Assembly (NCBI GenBank): GCA_964454575.1
Contig: CAYVTG010000034.1
Coordinates: 1 to 18,016, forward strand
Origin: Haladaptatiplasma sp964454575
GTDB lineage: Archaea > Thermoplasmatota > Thermoplasmata > Halarchaeoplasmatales > Halarchaeoplasmataceae
Reading direction: 5' to 3'
Length of the DNA: 18,016 bases
Shown: piece by piece, positions 1-8,018 of the stretch
How positions within the stretch are numbered: the first letter of the stretch is position 1
Layout of the letters: every line of letters starts with the position of its first letter
Notes under the pieces: generated by a model
What the model saw: only the letters and a program-made list of their open reading frames with translations
Databases searched by the model: none
What the model was told of the DNA's origin: nothing
Program-made: the position numbers and the translations under genes

Positions 1-2
1 CA

Positions 3-1298
3 ATGCAGTATTTTGGCTCGTCGGGCATAAGAGGAATAGTGAACAGGAAGATAACTCCTGAGCTTGCACTAAAGGTAGGAAAGGCAGTAGGGGCAGGTAG
101 AGAACGGGTGATCATCGGCCGTGACACTAGACCCACCGGGATGATGATAGCTTCGGCGTTGAAGACGGGGTTAACTGCAGTGGGGGCAGACGTAGTGGAT
201 GCGGGGGTTTTAGCAACGCCGACTCTGGCCTTCGCCGGAAAGGACTACGACTGCGGTGTGATGATAACCGCGTCACACAATCCGGCGCCGTACAACGGAA
301 TAAAACTGTGGAACCCGGACGGCAGCGCATTCAACACCGAGCAGATGCTGGACACCGAGGCGAAGATATTGGATGAGCCACCGCTACCGGAATGGGACAG
401 GGTCGGTAAGATCAGTCAAGAACACAACGCGGTAGAGAAGCATATCGAACATATCATAGGGATGGTGGGGACAGACCACGATCTAAAGGTCGCTGTTGAC
501 TGTGCTAACGGTCCCGCATATCATACAACACCCTATCTACTGAGAAAGATGGGGTGCCGGGTGGTCACGCTTAACTGTAATCCAGACGGAACTTTTCCGG
601 CACACGACCCGGAACCGACGGAAGAGAATTTTGCAGACCTGGGAAGACTCGTGGTGAACACGGGAGCAGACCTGGGCATCGCCCACGACGGTGATGCGGA
701 CAGGATGGTCGCCTTCGACAGAAACGGAAATTACCTGGGAGGAGATACTCTGCTGGCACTCTTCGCCCGCAAGTTCACAGATTCAATAGTAGTACCGGTG
801 AACACGTCCATGGTGATAGACGAGATGGTGAAGAAAGTCATCAGAACCAGGGTGGGAGACGTTTACGTGGCCGAGGAATTGAAAAATCACGGTGCACAGT
901 TCGGTGGTGAGCCGTCGGGAACATGGATATTCCCGGAGATAAGCTACGCACCGGATGCCATCTACGCCGCCGCCTTCATCACAGCGATGTGCGAAGACGA
1001 AGACTTAGCGGATATCAGAAAAGAGCTACCTTCATATCCTTCAAAAAAAGTCGCCTTACAGGTGGATGATAACAAAGGGGTCATGCTAAAGCTCATGGAC
1101 ATATACACAACTCAATATCCGGAAGAAAAACTTAACTTCATAGACGGCATACGGGTAGACCACGGCGACGGCTGGACCCTGACGAGAGCGTCGGGTACCG
1201 AGCCGAAGATAAGGATCACCGCCGAGGCGAAAGAAGAAGAATTATTGGAGGAAATATTCCATGAAGCACAGACAAAACTCAAGGAGGCCATGAGATGA
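3..1298 (+). CDS. glmM: Phosphoglucosamine mutase / phosphomannomutase family
   Basis: Alpha-D-phosphohexomutase, most likely converting glucosamine-6-phosphate to glucosamine-1-phosphate in the cytoplasm. At 431 aa it has the length of archaeal GlmM-type enzymes and every family hallmark: the phosphoserine loop TASHNP (residues 89-94, catalytic Ser91), the Mg-binding loop DGDADR (229-234), the sugar-binding loop GGEPSG (301-306) and the phosphate-binding loop RASGTEPKIR (395-404). The N-terminus MQYFGSSGIRG is the normal family start, so the gene is complete although it begins at base 3 and its promoter lies outside the window. Its stop overlaps the next start as ATGA, with AAGGAGG at 1281-1287 acting as ribosome binding site for that gene. 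Glucosamine rather than mannose specificity is inferred from the GlmU-like neighbour; sequence alone does not separate the two. Confidence 0.9.
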   Translation: MQYFGSSGIRGIVNRKITPELALKVGKAVGAGRERVIIGRDTRPTGMMIASALKTGLTAVGADVVDAGVLATPTLAFAGKDYDCGVMITASHNPAPYNGIKLWNPDGSAFNTEQMLDTEAKILDEPPLPEWDRVGKISQEHNAVEKHIEHIIGMVGTDHDLKVAVDCANGPAYHTTPYLLRKMGCRVVTLNCNPDGTFPAHDPEPTEENFADLGRLVVNTGADLGIAHDGDADRMVAFDRNGNYLGGDTLLALFARKFTDSIVVPVNTSMVIDEMVKKVIRTRVGDVYVAEELKNHGAQFGGEPSGTWIFPEISYAPDAIYAAAFITAMCEDEDLADIRKELPSYPSKKVALQVDDNKGVMLKLMDIYTTQYPEEKLNFIDGIRVDHGDGWTLTRASGTEPKIRITAEAKEEELLEEIFHEAQTKLKEAMR

Positions 1299-2509
1299 AG
1301 GCATTCATACTCGCTGCGGGAAAGGGTACCCGCATGAGACCGCTAACAGCGTACACACCTAAACCACTATTACCAGTTGCCGGCAAGCCCATACTTCAGC
1401 ACACCATCGACCAGCTGGAGGGAAAGGTGGACGAGGTCATCGTGCTGGTGGGATGGCAGGGAAGACAGTTGATGGAGTCGCTGCACTCCGACGACGTAGA
1501 GATAACCTATGCAAAACAAACTGAACAGCTGGGAACGGCACACGCCATCGCTATAGCAAAAAAATACGTTGACGATAAGTTCATCTGTATAAACGGCGAT
1601 GTACTGTTGAGCGGCAACGCTCTGGATAAATTCATCAACGATTTTAAGGATACGTCTGTGATGGCAGTTACGCATATCGAAGATCCGATGGGTTACGGTA
1701 TAATCGAGACAGAGGATGAACTGGTCACAGACATAATAGAAAAACCCGACGTTCCCACGTCTAACGACGTGAACGCCGGTATATACGGATTCACTGAAGA
1801 TATATTCGATGCCATCGAACGTACTGAGATATCATCGAGAGGAGAGTACGAGATAACCGATTCTCTGAGACTGATAATGGAACAGAAACAGCTGAAAATG
1901 CATCGACTGGACGAAAACGTTTGGTTCGAGATGAGCCGCCCCTGGGATCTGCTCTGGGCCAACAGCGAGTTATTGAAGAAAACAGATGAAGAGCTGAGAG
2001 AAGGGACCATAGAAGACGGAGTTCATCTCGAGGGTTTCGTAAGTGTGGCAAAGGACGCTATCATCAGAAGAGGCAGCTACATCAGGGGCCCGGTTTACAT
2101 AGGAGAAAATTCAGACATAGGCCCTAACTGTTTGATCAGAGGGGCAACCGCCATCGGTAAGAACTGTAAAGTCGGCAATGCAGTAGAGGTGAAGAACAGC
2201 ATAGTCATGGACAACAGCAACGTTCCACATCACAACTATGTTGGAGACAGTATAATCGGCATGAACTGTAATTTAGGCTCGGGAACCAAGGTGGCAAATC
2301 TCAGGTTGGACGGTAAAAATATCAAGGTCACTCACCAGGGAGAACATATCAACACCGGCATAAGGAAGCTCGGCGTGATAATGGGAGATAACGTAAAAAC
2401 CGGTATAAACAGTATGCTCAACGTAGGGGCGATAATAGGCGAAGACACTTTCATCGGTCCGGGAGCGTTGGCCGAAGGAGAGATAGCACCAAGAAGCATG
2501 ATAAAATGA
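1295..2509 (+). CDS. Bifunctional sugar-1-phosphate nucleotidylyltransferase / acetyltransferase (GlmU-like)
   Basis: Predicted two-domain enzyme making an activated sugar nucleotide, probably UDP-GlcNAc from glucosamine-1-phosphate. The N-terminal nucleotidyltransferase domain (about 1-235) shows the signature LAAGKGTRMRPLT (6-18), the base-binding QLGTAHA (79-85) and the metal-binding GD at 101-102. The C-terminal part (about 245-404) is a left-handed beta-helix of hexapeptide repeats, and the stretch NVPHHNYVGDSIIG followed by NCNLGSGT matches the acetyltransferase core of archaeal GlmU-like enzymes such as Sulfolobus ST0452. Its start overlaps the mutase stop (ATGA) and its own stop overlaps the next gene in the same way, so three enzymes are translationally coupled. 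Glucose- or dTDP-specific homologues exist, so the exact substrate is inferred from context. Confidence 0.87.
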   Translation: MKAFILAAGKGTRMRPLTAYTPKPLLPVAGKPILQHTIDQLEGKVDEVIVLVGWQGRQLMESLHSDDVEITYAKQTEQLGTAHAIAIAKKYVDDKFICINGDVLLSGNALDKFINDFKDTSVMAVTHIEDPMGYGIIETEDELVTDIIEKPDVPTSNDVNAGIYGFTEDIFDAIERTEISSRGEYEITDSLRLIMEQKQLKMHRLDENVWFEMSRPWDLLWANSELLKKTDEELREGTIEDGVHLEGFVSVAKDAIIRRGSYIRGPVYIGENSDIGPNCLIRGATAIGKNCKVGNAVEVKNSIVMDNSNVPHHNYVGDSIIGMNCNLGSGTKVANLRLDGKNIKVTHQGEHINTGIRKLGVIMGDNVKTGINSMLNVGAIIGEDTFIGPGALAEGEIAPRSMIK

Positions 2510-3633
2510 AGATAATACAACTTTCACCGTACTTCTATCCCCATCTCGGGGGCGTCGAGTCACATGTGTTCGAGTTATCAAAACATCTGATCGAGAGAGG
2601 ACACGAAGTCAAAGTCATCACCAGCAGGTTGGAGGGAACCAAGAAAAAGGAGGTCGTTGACGGAGTACCGGTGGAACGTGTAAAACCCCTGTTTATAGCA
2701 CTCAGAACTCCCATCCTGTTCGGAATCAGAGATGCATTGATGAAACAGGACTGTGATATCGTTCACGGACATTCGCCTCCGCCATTGACGTGTTTCTGGG
2801 GTGTTAGGACTACTCAAAAGATGGGGGTTCCCTTCGTACTCACTTACCACTGCGACCTTGAGCTTTCGTTTCCCTTCGGTCCCTTCATGGTTCAGACGTA
2901 TCAGAACACCATCGGTGCCTACACGGTCAGTAAATCTGATAAGATCATCACCACCACTGACACATACGGTGCTACATCGAGAACGGTCTGGCAGGAGGAC
3001 TCTAGAGTCATACCGAATGCCGTTGACGCAGATACGTTCAATCCGGAGAACGACGGTTCAAGGATAAGGAAGAAACACGGTATCAAAGAAGATGAAAATA
3101 TGGTGCTCTACGTGGGTAGAGTGGTACCTCACAAAGGGATCCAGTATCTGATAAGATCCGCGACGTATATGGATGATAACGTCAAATACGTGATAGTGGG
3201 TACTGGAGAATACAAAGAATATCTTATGCAGCTAGTGCGCAGCAATGATCTGGAGGATAGAGTCATCTTCGCAGGACGGGTCCCTATGAAGGAGTTACCT
3301 GAATACTATGCCGCCACCGATGTCTTCGTCCTCCCGTCCATATCTCGGCTGGAAGCTTTCGGGATAGTCGCACTGGAGGCACTGGCTTCCGGAGTCCCAG
3401 TGGTCGTATCTGACATACCCGGTGTGAGAGATGTGATAGTTGAAGGAAGACACGGGCTGCTGGCCGAGCCGATGAAACCGATCGATATTGCCGGGAAGAT
3501 AAGGACTATATTAGAAAATCCGGATATGGCGAAAAAGATGGGTGAGCTCGGTAGGAAGGTAGTCGAGGAAAAGTATACGTGGGATAAAGTCGCCGAACAG
3601 ATAGAAGGAGTTTACGAAGATATCATCGGATGA
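2506..3633 (+). CDS. GT4-family glycosyltransferase, PIG-A-like
   Basis: Retaining GT-B glycosyltransferase of 375 aa. The N-terminal domain opens with a glycine-rich acceptor motif FYPHLGGVESH (10-20), followed by a helix LSKHLIERGHEV that closely resembles the start of PIG-A, the enzyme that adds GlcNAc to phosphatidylinositol. The C-terminal donor domain has GRVVPHKG (204-211), GTGEY (232-236) and the E-x7-E nucleotide-sugar motif EAFGIVALE (283-291). There is no membrane segment, so it is probably cytoplasmic or membrane-peripheral. It is the last gene of the sugar-nucleotide operon, coupled by an ATGA overlap, which suggests it uses the product of the two upstream enzymes. The acceptor is not visible from sequence; an inositol-type archaeal lipid is a guess from the PIG-A resemblance. 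Its last 11 bases overlap the convergent JAMM gene. Confidence 0.85.
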   Translation: MKIIQLSPYFYPHLGGVESHVFELSKHLIERGHEVKVITSRLEGTKKKEVVDGVPVERVKPLFIALRTPILFGIRDALMKQDCDIVHGHSPPPLTCFWGVRTTQKMGVPFVLTYHCDLELSFPFGPFMVQTYQNTIGAYTVSKSDKIITTTDTYGATSRTVWQEDSRVIPNAVDADTFNPENDGSRIRKKHGIKEDENMVLYVGRVVPHKGIQYLIRSATYMDDNVKYVIVGTGEYKEYLMQLVRSNDLEDRVIFAGRVPMKELPEYYAATDVFVLPSISRLEAFGIVALEALASGVPVVVSDIPGVRDVIVEGRHGLLAEPMKPIDIAGKIRTILENPDMAKKMGELGRKVVEEKYTWDKVAEQIEGVYEDIIG

Positions 3634-4012
3634 CCGGCAGATCGATCTTTTTACCGTCGTAGTCGTAGGCCTGCCAGTTACTCATATCATAAGGCATTCC
3701 GACGATTATGTGAACCCTGCCGTAGCGTCCGAACATGTTCAAGTCGTTGGATGACGGTTCGATGTGCGGAGAAGGATGGCTGTGAACTACGCCTACCATG
3801 GAGTAATCGATGGGAAGATTATGTAATCTGAGCAGTGCACTCCTGGGGCCGGATATGGTACCGGGTACGAGTATCAATTCAGAGATTATCCCGTCTATCT
3901 CGCGCATCCCAGCGGCGAATTCGTGCGGATATGCATCTTTTGAAGCTTCGAATACCATACGGAGTATCTTCTCGGTTATCCCTACGATCTTCTTCTTACC
4001 GAGTATGCTCAT
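3623..4012 (-). CDS. JAMM/MPN-domain zinc metalloprotease
   Basis: Single-domain 129-aa JAB1/MPN+ protein. The full zinc-site signature is present: catalytic glutamate in PHEFAAG (Glu31) and HSHP-x6-S-x2-D with His77, His79, Ser87 and Asp90. Archaeal proteins of this size, such as HvJAMM1, cleave ubiquitin-like SAMP modifiers from proteins, so desampylase-type isopeptidase activity is the best guess; the substrate is inference. I start at the ATG at 4012, which overlaps the NAD kinase stop as ATGA; a GTG two codons upstream (4018) is possible but less likely. It is last in the phosphatase-NAD kinase operon. Its 3' end overlaps the convergent glycosyltransferase gene by 11 bp, leaving no room for a conventional terminator between them. 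Confidence 0.85.
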   Translation of the reverse strand: MSILGKKKIVGITEKILRMVFEASKDAYPHEFAAGMREIDGIISELILVPGTISGPRSALLRLHNLPIDYSMVGVVHSHPSPHIEPSSNDLNMFGRYGRVHIIVGMPYDMSNWQAYDYDGKKIDLPVIR

Positions 4013-4830
4013 CTCCACACCAGTTTTTTACGTATACGATTGTAGAAATCGTGCTCGAATCTCACGAACTTGGCGGTGGTATCTCCGATCTTGAATCTTA
4101 TATCGTCTTCATCGTTGACCACATGTTCCTTCTGGCCATCGGGAACCATAAGACATGATTTACCCTTTTCGATGAGCTTTATGCATATCTCGGTATCCGT
4201 AGGTACGATATACGGTTTGGTGGCGAGTTTATATGGAGATATGGGCACGATAACGAATGCCTGGACCCGTGGATCTATTATAGGTCCTCCGGCACTCATG
4301 GAGTAACATGTGGAGCCGGTGGGTGTTGAGACTATCACTCCGTCGGCCCTGAAACGGTCCACAACGGAATCGTTGAGATGCACTTCAAATGCCCTTATCT
4401 TTGCCACTCTATCTGTATGAACAACAACCTCATTTGTGGATTCACCGATATCTTCTCCGTTCAGTAGTGTTTTTAGTTTGATACGTTCGTCGATGTGATA
4501 ATCTCCATGGTCCATCCGTAAAAGAACATCGTTCAGTTCCGGCAGATCCACCGCAGTCAGGAACCCCACCCTTCCGGTGTTTATACCGAGTATCTTGAAG
4601 TCGCTCTGCTGTAGAAGTCGTAGTATGGTCCCGTCTCCACCGACGGTCATCATGAGATCCAGACCGGCTTCTTTTATCTCCTTTAGGTCGTATCCCTTTT
4701 TATCCAATTTATCGGCGATATGTTTGTGGTACATCACCTTATCCACAAGTGGGTGTGAGTCCAGTTTGCCTATAACGTCCAATACTTTTTCATCGTGTTC
4801 ATTTCCATATACACCGAATCTCAATGTCAT
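4009..4830 (-). CDS. nadK: NAD kinase
   Basis: ATP- or polyphosphate-dependent NAD kinase that makes NADP, cytoplasmic, 273 aa as usual. Seen directly: the GGDGT motif (64-68) in TVGGDGTILRLL, the NTGRVGFLT segment (84-92), the NE pair in TNEVVVH (132-138) and the glycine-rich active-site stretch VSTPTGSTCYSMSAGGPI (167-184). It starts by ATGA overlap with the upstream phosphatase gene and ends by ATGA overlap with the JAMM gene, so the three are almost certainly co-translated. In Methanocaldococcus MJ0917 an inositol-monophosphatase-like domain and an NAD kinase are fused in this same order, which supports a shared role in NAD/NADP balance. Confidence 0.93.
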   Translation of the reverse strand: MTLRFGVYGNEHDEKVLDVIGKLDSHPLVDKVMYHKHIADKLDKKGYDLKEIKEAGLDLMMTVGGDGTILRLLQQSDFKILGINTGRVGFLTAVDLPELNDVLLRMDHGDYHIDERIKLKTLLNGEDIGESTNEVVVHTDRVAKIRAFEVHLNDSVVDRFRADGVIVSTPTGSTCYSMSAGGPIIDPRVQAFVIVPISPYKLATKPYIVPTDTEICIKLIEKGKSCLMVPDGQKEHVVNDEDDIRFKIGDTTAKFVRFEHDFYNRIRKKLVWR

Positions 4831-5603
4831 TCTATCACCTTCCTTACGGATCCGTTCTTTACGGCGATCACATCGCTCCTGGCACTAACGTCCAAGGGCA
4901 TATCGACCGGGGTCCATTTAGATCCGTATACTTCACCGCCTGCCTCTCTGAGTATCAGGGTCGATGCGCATATATCGGTTATCCTCAGACTGCGTTCTTT
5001 GTTGACAGTTACGATATAATACAGATCGAATACGCCCTCGGCCACCATGCACATCTCCAAAGACGCAGAGCCCAGAGAGCGAGTTCTTCGAGCCAATGAA
5101 GCTACACCTACCGAGTCGGGATGTGCGTTGCGGCCCATGTAGACGGAAAAATTCAACTGTTTATTCGGCGGCAGCCTGGGAAGCTTATCACCGTCGAGAT
5201 AGCTGCCCTCTCCACGAACGGCGTAGTACTCTTTTCCCAGTGGGAGGTTCTTTACATAGCCAACAGAGGTTTCGGAAAATCCCTCCGGAGTGAATGCGAG
5301 AGAGAGGCTGTAGAATGGTATACCGGTCAATGCATTGCTGGTACCGTCTATTGGGTCCATGATTATACTGCCTTCACCGGTACCCTCCACAAATCCGCAC
5401 TCTTCGCTGTATATATTGTGATCGCAATTCTCTTTAAGAAATTCAACGGCCGCATCTTCTACCATGCTGTCCAGCTCGCTGGTAGGGGTTCCGTCGGCTC
5501 CCATCATCTTGGTTTTACCCAAAGACGCAGTGTCCAAACCCTCTATGGCATCCTCCACGACGGAGGCGCATTCTCTGAAAAGTTTCAGTGTTTTATTTTC
5601 CAT
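4827..5603 (-). CDS. Inositol-monophosphatase-family phosphatase (possible NADP phosphatase or FBPase/IMPase)
   Basis: Mg-dependent, Li-sensitive-type sugar phosphatase of 258 aa. Motif 1 is DPIDGTSNALTG, preceded by the metal-binding EECG glutamates. Motif 2 is ITDICASTLILREAGG, where the aspartate is kept but the usual preceding Trp is Thr. Archaeal members act on myo-inositol-1-phosphate, fructose-1,6-bisphosphate and NADP. Because the next gene is NAD kinase, and the same two modules are fused in MJ0917, NADP 2'-phosphatase activity is a reasonable inference; the inositol role would also fit the PIG-A-like transferase nearby. The ATG at 5603 lies 27 nt from the centre of a TATA-like box, so the mRNA is probably leaderless. 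Confidence 0.85.
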   Translation of the reverse strand: MENKTLKLFRECASVVEDAIEGLDTASLGKTKMMGADGTPTSELDSMVEDAAVEFLKENCDHNIYSEECGFVEGTGEGSIIMDPIDGTSNALTGIPFYSLSLAFTPEGFSETSVGYVKNLPLGKEYYAVRGEGSYLDGDKLPRLPPNKQLNFSVYMGRNAHPDSVGVASLARRTRSLGSASLEMCMVAEGVFDLYYIVTVNKERSLRITDICASTLILREAGGEVYGSKWTPVDMPLDVSARSDVIAVKNGSVRKVIE

Positions 5604-5625
5604 CGGCTCAACAATGATGTTCGGG

Positions 5626-5637
5626 GTTTAAAATACT
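5626..5637 (-). promoter_or_regulatory. TATA-like box for the phosphatase-nadK-JAMM operon
   Basis: Minus-strand AGTATTTTAAAC, centred near 5630, is about 27 nt from the ATG at 5603. That spacing puts the expected archaeal start site at or next to the A of the ATG, and no Shine-Dalgarno sequence is visible, so a leaderless transcript is inferred. It sits in the 47-bp gap after the MscS gene. Confidence 0.55.
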
Positions 5638-5650
5638 TGTTGAAAAGAGA

Positions 5651-7159
5651 TCACTCTTTTTCTTTGGTTTCGTGCAGCCATACCGTCCGTTGAGGGAATG
5701 GTATCTGGATATTTTCCTCTCTGAAACGTCTATCGATAGCTTCTCGGATATCACTGGTCACCGTCCACTGCTTTATGACCTCATCGACCCATACTCTCAA
5801 GGAGAAAACAAGGCTGGAGTCTGCAAAATCTTTGAAGCGTACATTTGTACTGTGATTTTCGTCGATCAAAACATCGGGGTGTTCTTCCGCTACCTCGTAA
5901 AGTATCTCTTTTACCTTCTCGACGTCGGAACCATAGGCAACTCCCACTTCGATGGGGGCCCGTATGGTGGCATCGGGCTCTACGATATTGACTATCTTCT
6001 GGCTAGCCAAGTTATTGTTGGGAAGTATTATGCCTTCGTGGTCACGGATGTTGTACAGCTTGGTCGTCCTCAAGCCTATGTCATTTATACGGCAGTATTC
6101 ACCACTTTCGAGAAGGATTATATCCCCTATCTTGAAAGGTCTGTCCAGCAGCAAGTGCATGCCGCTGAAGAAATTTGAAAGCGTGTCCTGTGCGGCGAAG
6201 GCTATCACCAGACCGACGATACCGGCACCGGCTAACAGTGCAGTTACCTCGATCCCCAGCACGTTGAATACCAATATTAGACCACCGATGAGCAGGATGG
6301 CACCTACTATCTTTTCCAGTATCGGTCTGAGCACCGTTCCGAACATACTCTCTTTACCGCCTTTCTCATCGGTCACCTCTTTTAGTACGGCTAGAACTAT
6401 CTTGTATGTAACGAACACACCGATGACCACCACGGTTACAAGGTATATCTGGTATATGGTCGTACGGATACCCAGTTTGAGGTTGAGCCTCATCAAAGAC
6501 TCTAATAAACCGTAGATGAATATCAGTACTAAAATCGGTTTCCGTATCATACGGATTATAACTTCATCGATATTTGTTTTCGTCTTTTTGGTGAATCCGT
6601 GTATGACCGGGCTCACCATGAAGTAAAATACCCAGCCGATGATGAACCAGATCAAAAGATTCAGTCCAAAGGCTCCATAGGGATCATTTAACTGGCCGGG
6701 AAGTGGATTAGCAAAACCACCGATGATGGTATTGGATTCCTCCACCGGAACAGCGCCTTTCACGTTCACTGTTACCGGTTGTGTTACTTCTTCATATCCA
6801 TCGGCACCGAGTTCTCTGAACCGGAATATGACTGTGGCGTCCATGGAATCTTCTTCGGGAGTTTGGGGTACGTTGAAAGTGATGCTGACTATCTGGTAAG
6901 GATTATTTTCGTCCAGTACAAAATGAGAATTTGATACTTCGTAGTCCCAGTCGGCATCTTGATCTACGACTGCACGGACTGCATGATCAACCGAGTCATC
7001 TCTGGAAAGGGTCCATACGAACTCCGCATCTTTACCGGTAGATACGTCTTTTACGTATTCATCGTCCTCGCCGACATGAGGTAAAGCATGCGTGTATGCT
7101 GGTAAAAGGATGACGCAGAGTACCAACAATACCAGTATGATCTTTTTCGGCTTTGCCAT
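5651..7159 (-). CDS. MscS-family mechanosensitive channel with secreted N-terminal domain
   Basis: Small-conductance mechanosensitive channel that would release solutes under osmotic downshock. About 502 aa, longer than E. coli MscS (286 aa). The order is: signal peptide (about 1-26), a roughly 115-residue extracytoplasmic beta-rich domain without cysteines (about 28-145), membrane helices near 167-187, 208-224, 236-260 and 283-303, then the pore helix and MscS beta domain (LLAGAGIVGLVIAFAAQDTL, GDIILLESGEYCRINDIGLRTT, LPNNNLASQKIVN) and a cytoplasmic alpha/beta domain. The glycine/alanine-rich pore helix is intact. I use the ATG at 7159; an adjacent GTG at 7162 is equally in frame. It begins six bases after the stop of the small membrane gene, so the two are probably co-transcribed. 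The folded exterior domain is the unusual part; a role in sensing the S-layer or a ligand is speculation. Confidence 0.88.
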   Translation of the reverse strand: MAKPKKIILVLLVLCVILLPAYTHALPHVGEDDEYVKDVSTGKDAEFVWTLSRDDSVDHAVRAVVDQDADWDYEVSNSHFVLDENNPYQIVSITFNVPQTPEEDSMDATVIFRFRELGADGYEEVTQPVTVNVKGAVPVEESNTIIGGFANPLPGQLNDPYGAFGLNLLIWFIIGWVFYFMVSPVIHGFTKKTKTNIDEVIIRMIRKPILVLIFIYGLLESLMRLNLKLGIRTTIYQIYLVTVVVIGVFVTYKIVLAVLKEVTDEKGGKESMFGTVLRPILEKIVGAILLIGGLILVFNVLGIEVTALLAGAGIVGLVIAFAAQDTLSNFFSGMHLLLDRPFKIGDIILLESGEYCRINDIGLRTTKLYNIRDHEGIILPNNNLASQKIVNIVEPDATIRAPIEVGVAYGSDVEKVKEILYEVAEEHPDVLIDENHSTNVRFKDFADSSLVFSLRVWVDEVIKQWTVTSDIREAIDRRFREENIQIPFPQRTVWLHETKEKE

Positions 7160-7165
7160 CACGCA

Positions 7166-7426
7166 CTAAAAAAGAAAGGGAGTTAATAAGTCTTTATATT
7201 GATGTTTGACGCTGAAAAGGCTCGTGTCTATAGGCAGACCTTCCCACGATATATATCCGATGATGAAAAGCACCAGTGCCAATAATATCACGATCAACAC
7301 GACTACGATTATGATACGGATAAGGTCTAGAGCGAATTCGCCCATCCTGTCCGCGCCCATCAGGTATGCTATACCTGCGATTATAAGTAGTAGGATGACG
7401 ATCCCACACAGGAGATTACATAACAT
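7166..7426 (-). CDS. Small two-helix membrane protein of unknown function
   Basis: No family recognised. From the ATG at 7426 the product is 86 aa, almost entirely two hydrophobic helices (about 4-24 and 35-60) joined by a short polar loop containing ADRMGEF, with a mildly charged C-terminus. The frame is open further upstream to an ATG at 7525 (119 aa), but that start would sit inside the divergent uS15 promoter, and a TATA-like box lies 25 nt before the inner ATG, so I prefer the short form. It ends six bases before the MscS start, suggesting an accessory subunit or simply a co-transcribed neighbour. Both strands could show an open frame by chance here, but the clean membrane pattern argues for a real gene. 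Confidence 0.55.
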   Translation of the reverse strand: MLCNLLCGIVILLLIIAGIAYLMGADRMGEFALDLIRIIIVVVLIVILLALVLFIIGYISWEGLPIDTSLFSVKHQYKDLLTPFLF

Positions 7427-7447
7427 CAAGGCGTCATATACTTCATG

Positions 7448-7454
7448 GTATATC
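7448..7454 (-). promoter_or_regulatory. TATA-like box for the small membrane gene and MscS
   Basis: Minus-strand GATATAC, centred at 7451, is 25 nt before the ATG at 7426, consistent with a leaderless start. It follows a run of A on the minus strand. This spacing is the main argument for the shorter form of the membrane protein. Confidence 0.4.
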
Positions 7455-7498
7455 TTTTTTTTCGATGTCAAGAGACTGTAACCTTTAAGTATTAGAAC

Positions 7499-7534
7499 AT
7501 TTATGAGACCTTCTCTTTCAATCATTTAGAGGAT
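7499..7534 (+). promoter_or_regulatory. TATA-like box and ribosome binding site of the uS15 gene
   Basis: ATTTATGAG around 7499-7507 can serve as TATA box, predicting a start near 7528. AGAGGAT at 7528-7534 then forms a Shine-Dalgarno site about 7 nt before the ATG at 7541, so this gene has a short leader rather than being leaderless. A second A/T box, CTTTAAGTATT at 7483-7493, is an alternative. Confidence 0.4.
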
Positions 7535-7540
7535 ATAAAC

Positions 7541-7996
7541 ATGGCACGAATGCACGCAAGAAAACGCGGTAAATCGGGTTCGACGAAACCACTCGTAGAT
7601 GGCACTCCGGAATGGGTAGAGATCGATGAAGACAAGATAGTTGAAGTCATCGGCACATTAGCCAAGGACGGAAAGACGTCTAGCGAGATAGGAGTGACGA
7701 TGAGGGATCAGTATGGAGTACCCGATGTTAAGCTTATAACCGGAAAAAAGATTTCCGACATCATGAAGGAACTGAAAGTGTATCCGGATATGCCGGAAGA
7801 TCTTCTCGAACTCATGACCAAGGCTGTAAATCTTCGGGATCACATGGTACAAAACAGGAAGGACCTGAGCAATAAAAGAGGTCTGCACCTTGTAGAGGCA
7901 AAGATCAGAAGATTGGCCAAGTACTACAAGAAAGAAGGTGTATTACCTGCCGACTGGAAGTACTCCATGGATAAAGCCGAGATGCTGGTAAAATAA
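7541..7996 (+). CDS. rps15: Small ribosomal subunit protein uS15 (archaeal S15/eukaryotic S13 type)
   Basis: Primary 16S rRNA-binding protein of the 30S platform. The 151-aa length and the N-terminus MARMHARKRGKSGSTKP are typical of the archaeal/eukaryal form, which carries about 60 residues ahead of the bacterial-type core. The core helices are visible in DMPEDLLELMTKAVNLRDHM and in NRKDLSNKRGLHLVEAKIRR, the rRNA-contacting segment. It is followed after 22 bp by the RecJ-like gene, an arrangement seen in many archaea. Confidence 0.97.
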   Translation: MARMHARKRGKSGSTKPLVDGTPEWVEIDEDKIVEVIGTLAKDGKTSSEIGVTMRDQYGVPDVKLITGKKISDIMKELKVYPDMPEDLLELMTKAVNLRDHMVQNRKDLSNKRGLHLVEAKIRRLAKYYKKEGVLPADWKYSMDKAEMLVK

Positions 7997-8018
7997 TCAA
8001 CGCATGTGAGGAGGGAAT

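Noticed and set aside
5121..6515. Long plus-strand frames opposite the phosphatase and MscS genes
   Set aside because: Antisense shadows of genes with clear family motifs; the products show no motifs of their own.
7427..7525. N-terminal extension of the small membrane protein to the ATG at 7525
   Set aside because: It would occupy the divergent uS15 promoter, and a TATA-like box sits 25 nt before the inner ATG at 7426.
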